Source of the DNA: Antedon mediterranea
Lineage: Eukaryota > Echinodermata > Crinoidea > Comatulida > Antedonidae
Length of the DNA stretch: 64,000 bases
Direction: 5' to 3'
Assembly: GCF_964355755.1 (NCBI RefSeq)
Contig: NC_092672.1
Coordinates: forward strand, 23,308,501-23,372,500
Position 1 is the first letter of the stretch. Every line of letters starts with the position of its first letter. The notes beneath the pieces were generated by a model. That model had not been told where the DNA came from. It saw only the letters and a program-made list of their open reading frames with translations, and made no database searches. The position numbers and the translations under genes were made by a program. Positions 61,050-64,000 of the stretch are shown here, piece by piece.

Positions 61050-62150
61050 GGAATTCACTGTGATACGAGTTACAGGTGGTGCTGATCTGATTTAATTCGT
61101 TTTATATTGTATATAAATACATTGTATAATCCGGGTTGTAAAATTAAAACAAACAATTGAAAATCTCACAAATTCTTTATGTGTAAAATATTTTAAAACG
61201 AAGAACATTAATGAAAATAGGAGGCAATACGGAATTCATAAATGTAAAAAATGTTACTGATGAATTGTAACGACATTGGGAATTAATGAATGTGGATAAA
61301 AGTGGTGTTTGCGCCACAAAAGAGAAAAAAAAAGCTATCGATGGAATGGTGGGTACGAAATCCATGATAATTTAGTTACTTATCTAAAATAAATTCAACG
61401 GGAACCTGATTTTACAAGAGGACCTCTTATATGAGTTTGTGAGGACTCCGTTTATAGAGGACATCTTAATATCTGTCATGTTCTAAAGACTCCTTAATAT
61501 CAGTTCAAATTGATCAGTTCTTTTCTAATGAAGAATCTGGGCAATTTACAATCAAGCAACAACACCACATAATTCTACGTGAATTCTGCTGTACGCGAGC
61601 TAGCCTTAATAATACCGCCTGATTACGGTATATAGGCCTACAGTATTAGCTTCAGAATAAATGACGACGTATTCTACAGATATTAAAACAAAATGAAAAT
61701 ATTAAATTGGCTTCGTCGAAATGTTGTACCTTGATAGACAGACCCCCAAGCAGACAGCCCACATTACTGTACAGACAATCTGCACTGCAGCACAATCTAT
61801 TGGTTTTAACTGTACACGCGGTGATTCAACTAAAAGTAGTAAAAACATTTTGGCACACAAGGCGTATCATATAATTTGCGGACCATGACCGAAGCACTTC
61901 CGCTTCGATCTATTCGACGAAAATCAAAAAAGGATAACTATTTTCTGCTTTATATTTAATTTAATGTAATAGCTTGATCTAATAACAGGCGTAACAACAC
62001 AGAATACATATTGTAGTTTAATACTGGCTTAAATATGTTTGTTTTATATAAACTGTATTTTACAAAATTACAATAGAACTTCATTTTGCAATAGTACCTA
62101 ATTTGGCGCCTTAGACGCCAAATTAAGTGCGGTACCTCATTTGGCAGTGG
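61050..62150. other. Interior of the 3.1-kb element, nothing recognised
   Basis: AT-rich with a few CpG-containing words (TAGACGCCAAATTAAGTGCG at about 62112). No coding domain was found. Confidence 0.4.
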
Positions 62151-62159
62151 TACCTCATT

Positions 62160-63130
62160 TGGCGTGACAGGGCCAACTCGTATTGGTAGTAGGCCTCTAT
62201 CATTTCCCACTCCAAACAGAAGAAAAAATAACATCGCAAAAATGGCATCTTCTTCCATAGTGTATAGATGAAACAATGAAACCCTTAAAATAACTTTTAT
62301 TAAATGAACCGAGAACAAAATTAACACAATGCAAACGTGAACGAATACAATAATGAAAATGGTAAAAACCGCGCGAATACATCGGACAGCGAGGAGGCGA
62401 CGATGATTGTTGACAACTCCGCCAATTCAAGCGATCAACGATTTGACCTTTTATCCTAGCATGCACTGCGTGTTGATGAAACTTCCGGTACAACACGGTA
62501 TTTCTATTACACGCATATTCTACACGCCTACGAAAAGTGTGTTGTATAACAACAAAGAGATTCCGTGTAATGAGATTTTAATTGCAAAAAAGGCTACTTG
62601 GCTGAATCCTAAAATTTGGTGGATTCCCGGTCGCCGTTACCGTGTTGGAAGTGTCCTCAGGGTATATTTTGACCTCTCGTTAAAACAGGTCGTAATATCA
62701 ATTATTGCTAACAAGATTGGGGCCATTTATTGCTGCTTCGCTGCAAGCAATCATCCTCCTACCACGTCTTACGCCTAGCCTAGTGGGGCCAACTCGTAGT
62801 GGTAGTAGGCCTCTATCGTTTCCCACTCCAAACAGAATAAAAAAAATAACATCGCAAAAATGGCATCTTCTTCCATAGTGTATAGATGAAACAATGAAAC
62901 CCTTAAAAATAACTTTTATTAATTTAAATGAACCGAGAACAAAATAAATAAACAACAATGCAAACGTGAACGAATACAATATAATGAAAATGGTAAAAAC
63001 CGCGCGAATACATCGGACAGCGCGAGGAGGCGACGATGATTGTTGACAACTCAGCCAATTCAAGCGCGATCAACGATTTGACCTTTTATCCTAGCATGCA
63101 CTGCGTGTTGATGAAACTTCCGGTATAACA
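62160..63130 (+). repeat. Tandem duplication of about 340 bp around copy 2 of the 200-bp segment
   Basis: GGGCCAACTCGTA, CCTCTATC.TTTCCCACTCC, AAATGGCATCTTCTTCCATA and GCATGCACTGCGTGTTGATG recur at 62170-62490 and 62785-63120, with small indels. The 62556-62779 segment lies between them. Confidence 0.85.
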
Positions 63131-63159
63131 CGGTATCGTGATTTCTAGTATAACAGCAA

Positions 63160-63345
63160 ACGTTAAGGTGGGTTGACCTCGGTCCGAACAACACGCTAAA
63201 AATTAAAGCCGTGTTCAAATTTAGGGTGTTGTATAAACACGACCTAGTACAACATGCAGCAAACGTTAAGGTGGGTTGACCTCGGTCCAACAACACGCTA
63301 AAAATTAAAGCCATGTTCAAATTAAGGGTGTTGTATAAACACGAC
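63160..63345 (+). repeat. About 105-bp tandem duplication at the right end of the element
   Basis: AGCAAACGTTAAGGTGGGTT, GACCTCGGTCC and GGGTGTTGTATAAACACGAC occur twice, so the terminal sequence is present in two copies. Confidence 0.88.
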
Positions 63346-63351
63346 CTTCAA

Positions 63352-63640
63352 GTCAGAGGCTATAATTAGCGGATATTATCCTGTCTCAAGATTGTTCAAG
63401 TCAAGTTTAGTTCTATGTAAGTTTAAGTTTACAGTTGCTGCTACCATCGCGTTATTAGTGGATATTATCCTGTCTCAAGATTGTTCAAGTCAAGTTTAGG
63501 CCTAGTTCTATGTAAGTTTACAGTTGCTGCTACCATCTCGTCCAAGTCAGAGGTTATTAGCGGATATTATCCTGTCTCAAGATTGTTCAAGTCAAGTTTA
63601 GTTCTATGTAAGTTTACAGTGTTATTCAAGTTTACAAACG
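63352..63640 (+). repeat. Tandem repeat array interrupted by the 3.1-kb element
   Basis: Units start with GGATATTATCCTGTCTCAAG and run through TCTATGTAAGTTTACAGTTG (63372, 63453 and 63562). The copy at about 63520-63550 contains CTACCATCTCGTCCAAGTCA, an uninterrupted version of the target site. Confidence 0.85.
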
Positions 63641-64000
63641 CTACCCAGGCTACTTTCAAATACAATTATTTGGATTTAATCGGTTTACTTTATAGTGATT
63701 TTATGTTCAATTGGTTAGCAGATAAAAGGTATGTTATTTCTACATTATATTACTCTATATGTTTAGAACGAGATTATTCACACTTCTACTAGTTCATTCG
63801 GCGTGAGTAGCAACAAATTGACGACAATCATCACCCCTAAGTTGAAACATTGAATCAAATATCAACAAAATATACAATTGTGTTTATTTGCATGGTATCG
63901 CACACGTCATTGTCTTACAACAATTAAATAATTTTAGGGTGGGACAGTACCTAATTATAACATTCGTATCGAGCAACCGACCAGTGATTTAGTATTATAG

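Larger units (their letters stand above)
60213..63347. mobile_element. 3.1-kb transposon-like element with internal duplications
   Basis: The left end AGGGCGCGTTTATACAACAC and right end (reverse complement) AGGTCGTGTTTATACAACAC are inverted repeats, flanked by TCAA direct repeats (60209-60212, 63348-63351). Inside, a segment of about 200 bp occurs twice (60640-60790 and 62560-62705), and a segment of about 340 bp occurs twice in tandem (62160-62500 and 62785-63130). No transposase was recognised; several short frames have no domain. Superfamily unknown. Confidence 0.7.

Noticed and set aside
62200-63320. Minus-strand frames of 86-121 codons, duplicated
   Set aside because: They are duplicated because the DNA is duplicated; no domain or codon-level conservation, since indels between copies break the frames.

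Overview
This window reads as nuclear DNA of a marine invertebrate animal. It is AT-rich, its genes are split by GT-AG introns, and it carries many fragments of non-LTR retrotransposons, tRNA-derived SINEs, DNA transposons and minisatellites. The recurring TAGGCCTA-type words and the gene content (a Roc-COR protein with death-fold domains, an unconventional myosin of the MYO19 class, a BEN-domain protein) fit an invertebrate deuterostome such as an echinoderm. That placement is an inference, not proven by the sequence.

Layout. Bases 777-3965 (minus) hold a near-intact LINE with one 982-codon endonuclease/reverse-transcriptase ORF. From 4993 to about 23661 (plus) lies a 16-exon gene. It encodes a protein of about 903 residues with a Roc-like GTPase domain lacking a visible P-loop, a COR-like region, a DED-like death-fold region and a C-terminal death-domain-like region. 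An array of about 18 copies of an 81-bp unit follows directly and encodes copies of what looks like the last helix of that death domain. Bases 25.0-29.6 kb are gene-poor. From 48428 down to 29605 (minus) lies a 21-exon gene recognisable along its whole length as myosin XIX (MYO19), the motor that sits on the mitochondrial outer membrane in vertebrates. Its introns hold a 3.4-kb LINE, an LTR-retrotransposon remnant, a SINE and large minisatellites. Several minisatellites or duplications copy the edges of its own exons. From 52947 down to 49920 (minus) lies a 6-exon BEN-domain gene. Head-to-head with it, 187 bp away, is a plus-strand 302-codon ORF resembling the C-terminal half of a TNP2/DUF4218-type transposase. 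The last 9 kb (55-64 kb) is transposon debris: a 1.06-kb non-autonomous element with hAT-like ends, LINE fragments on both strands, and a 3.1-kb element with matching termini inserted in a tandem repeat that also contains an empty version of the target site.

How the genes relate. The Roc-COR/death-fold gene, MYO19 and the BEN gene are separate host-type transcription units with no sign of joint function. Codon phase is consistent across nearly every inferred splice junction. Three exons, one in each gene, contain an apparent single extra base that breaks an otherwise conserved frame. Because the same kind of lesion occurs in three unrelated genes, twice in runs of A, I read these as probable assembly indels rather than pseudogenes, but raw reads are needed to decide.

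The most distinctive pattern is repeated birth of minisatellites and tandem duplications from exon edges (23.6-25.0 kb, 33.3-33.5 kb, 44.1-44.4 kb, 48.26-48.4 kb). It could create alternative exons or splice sites.
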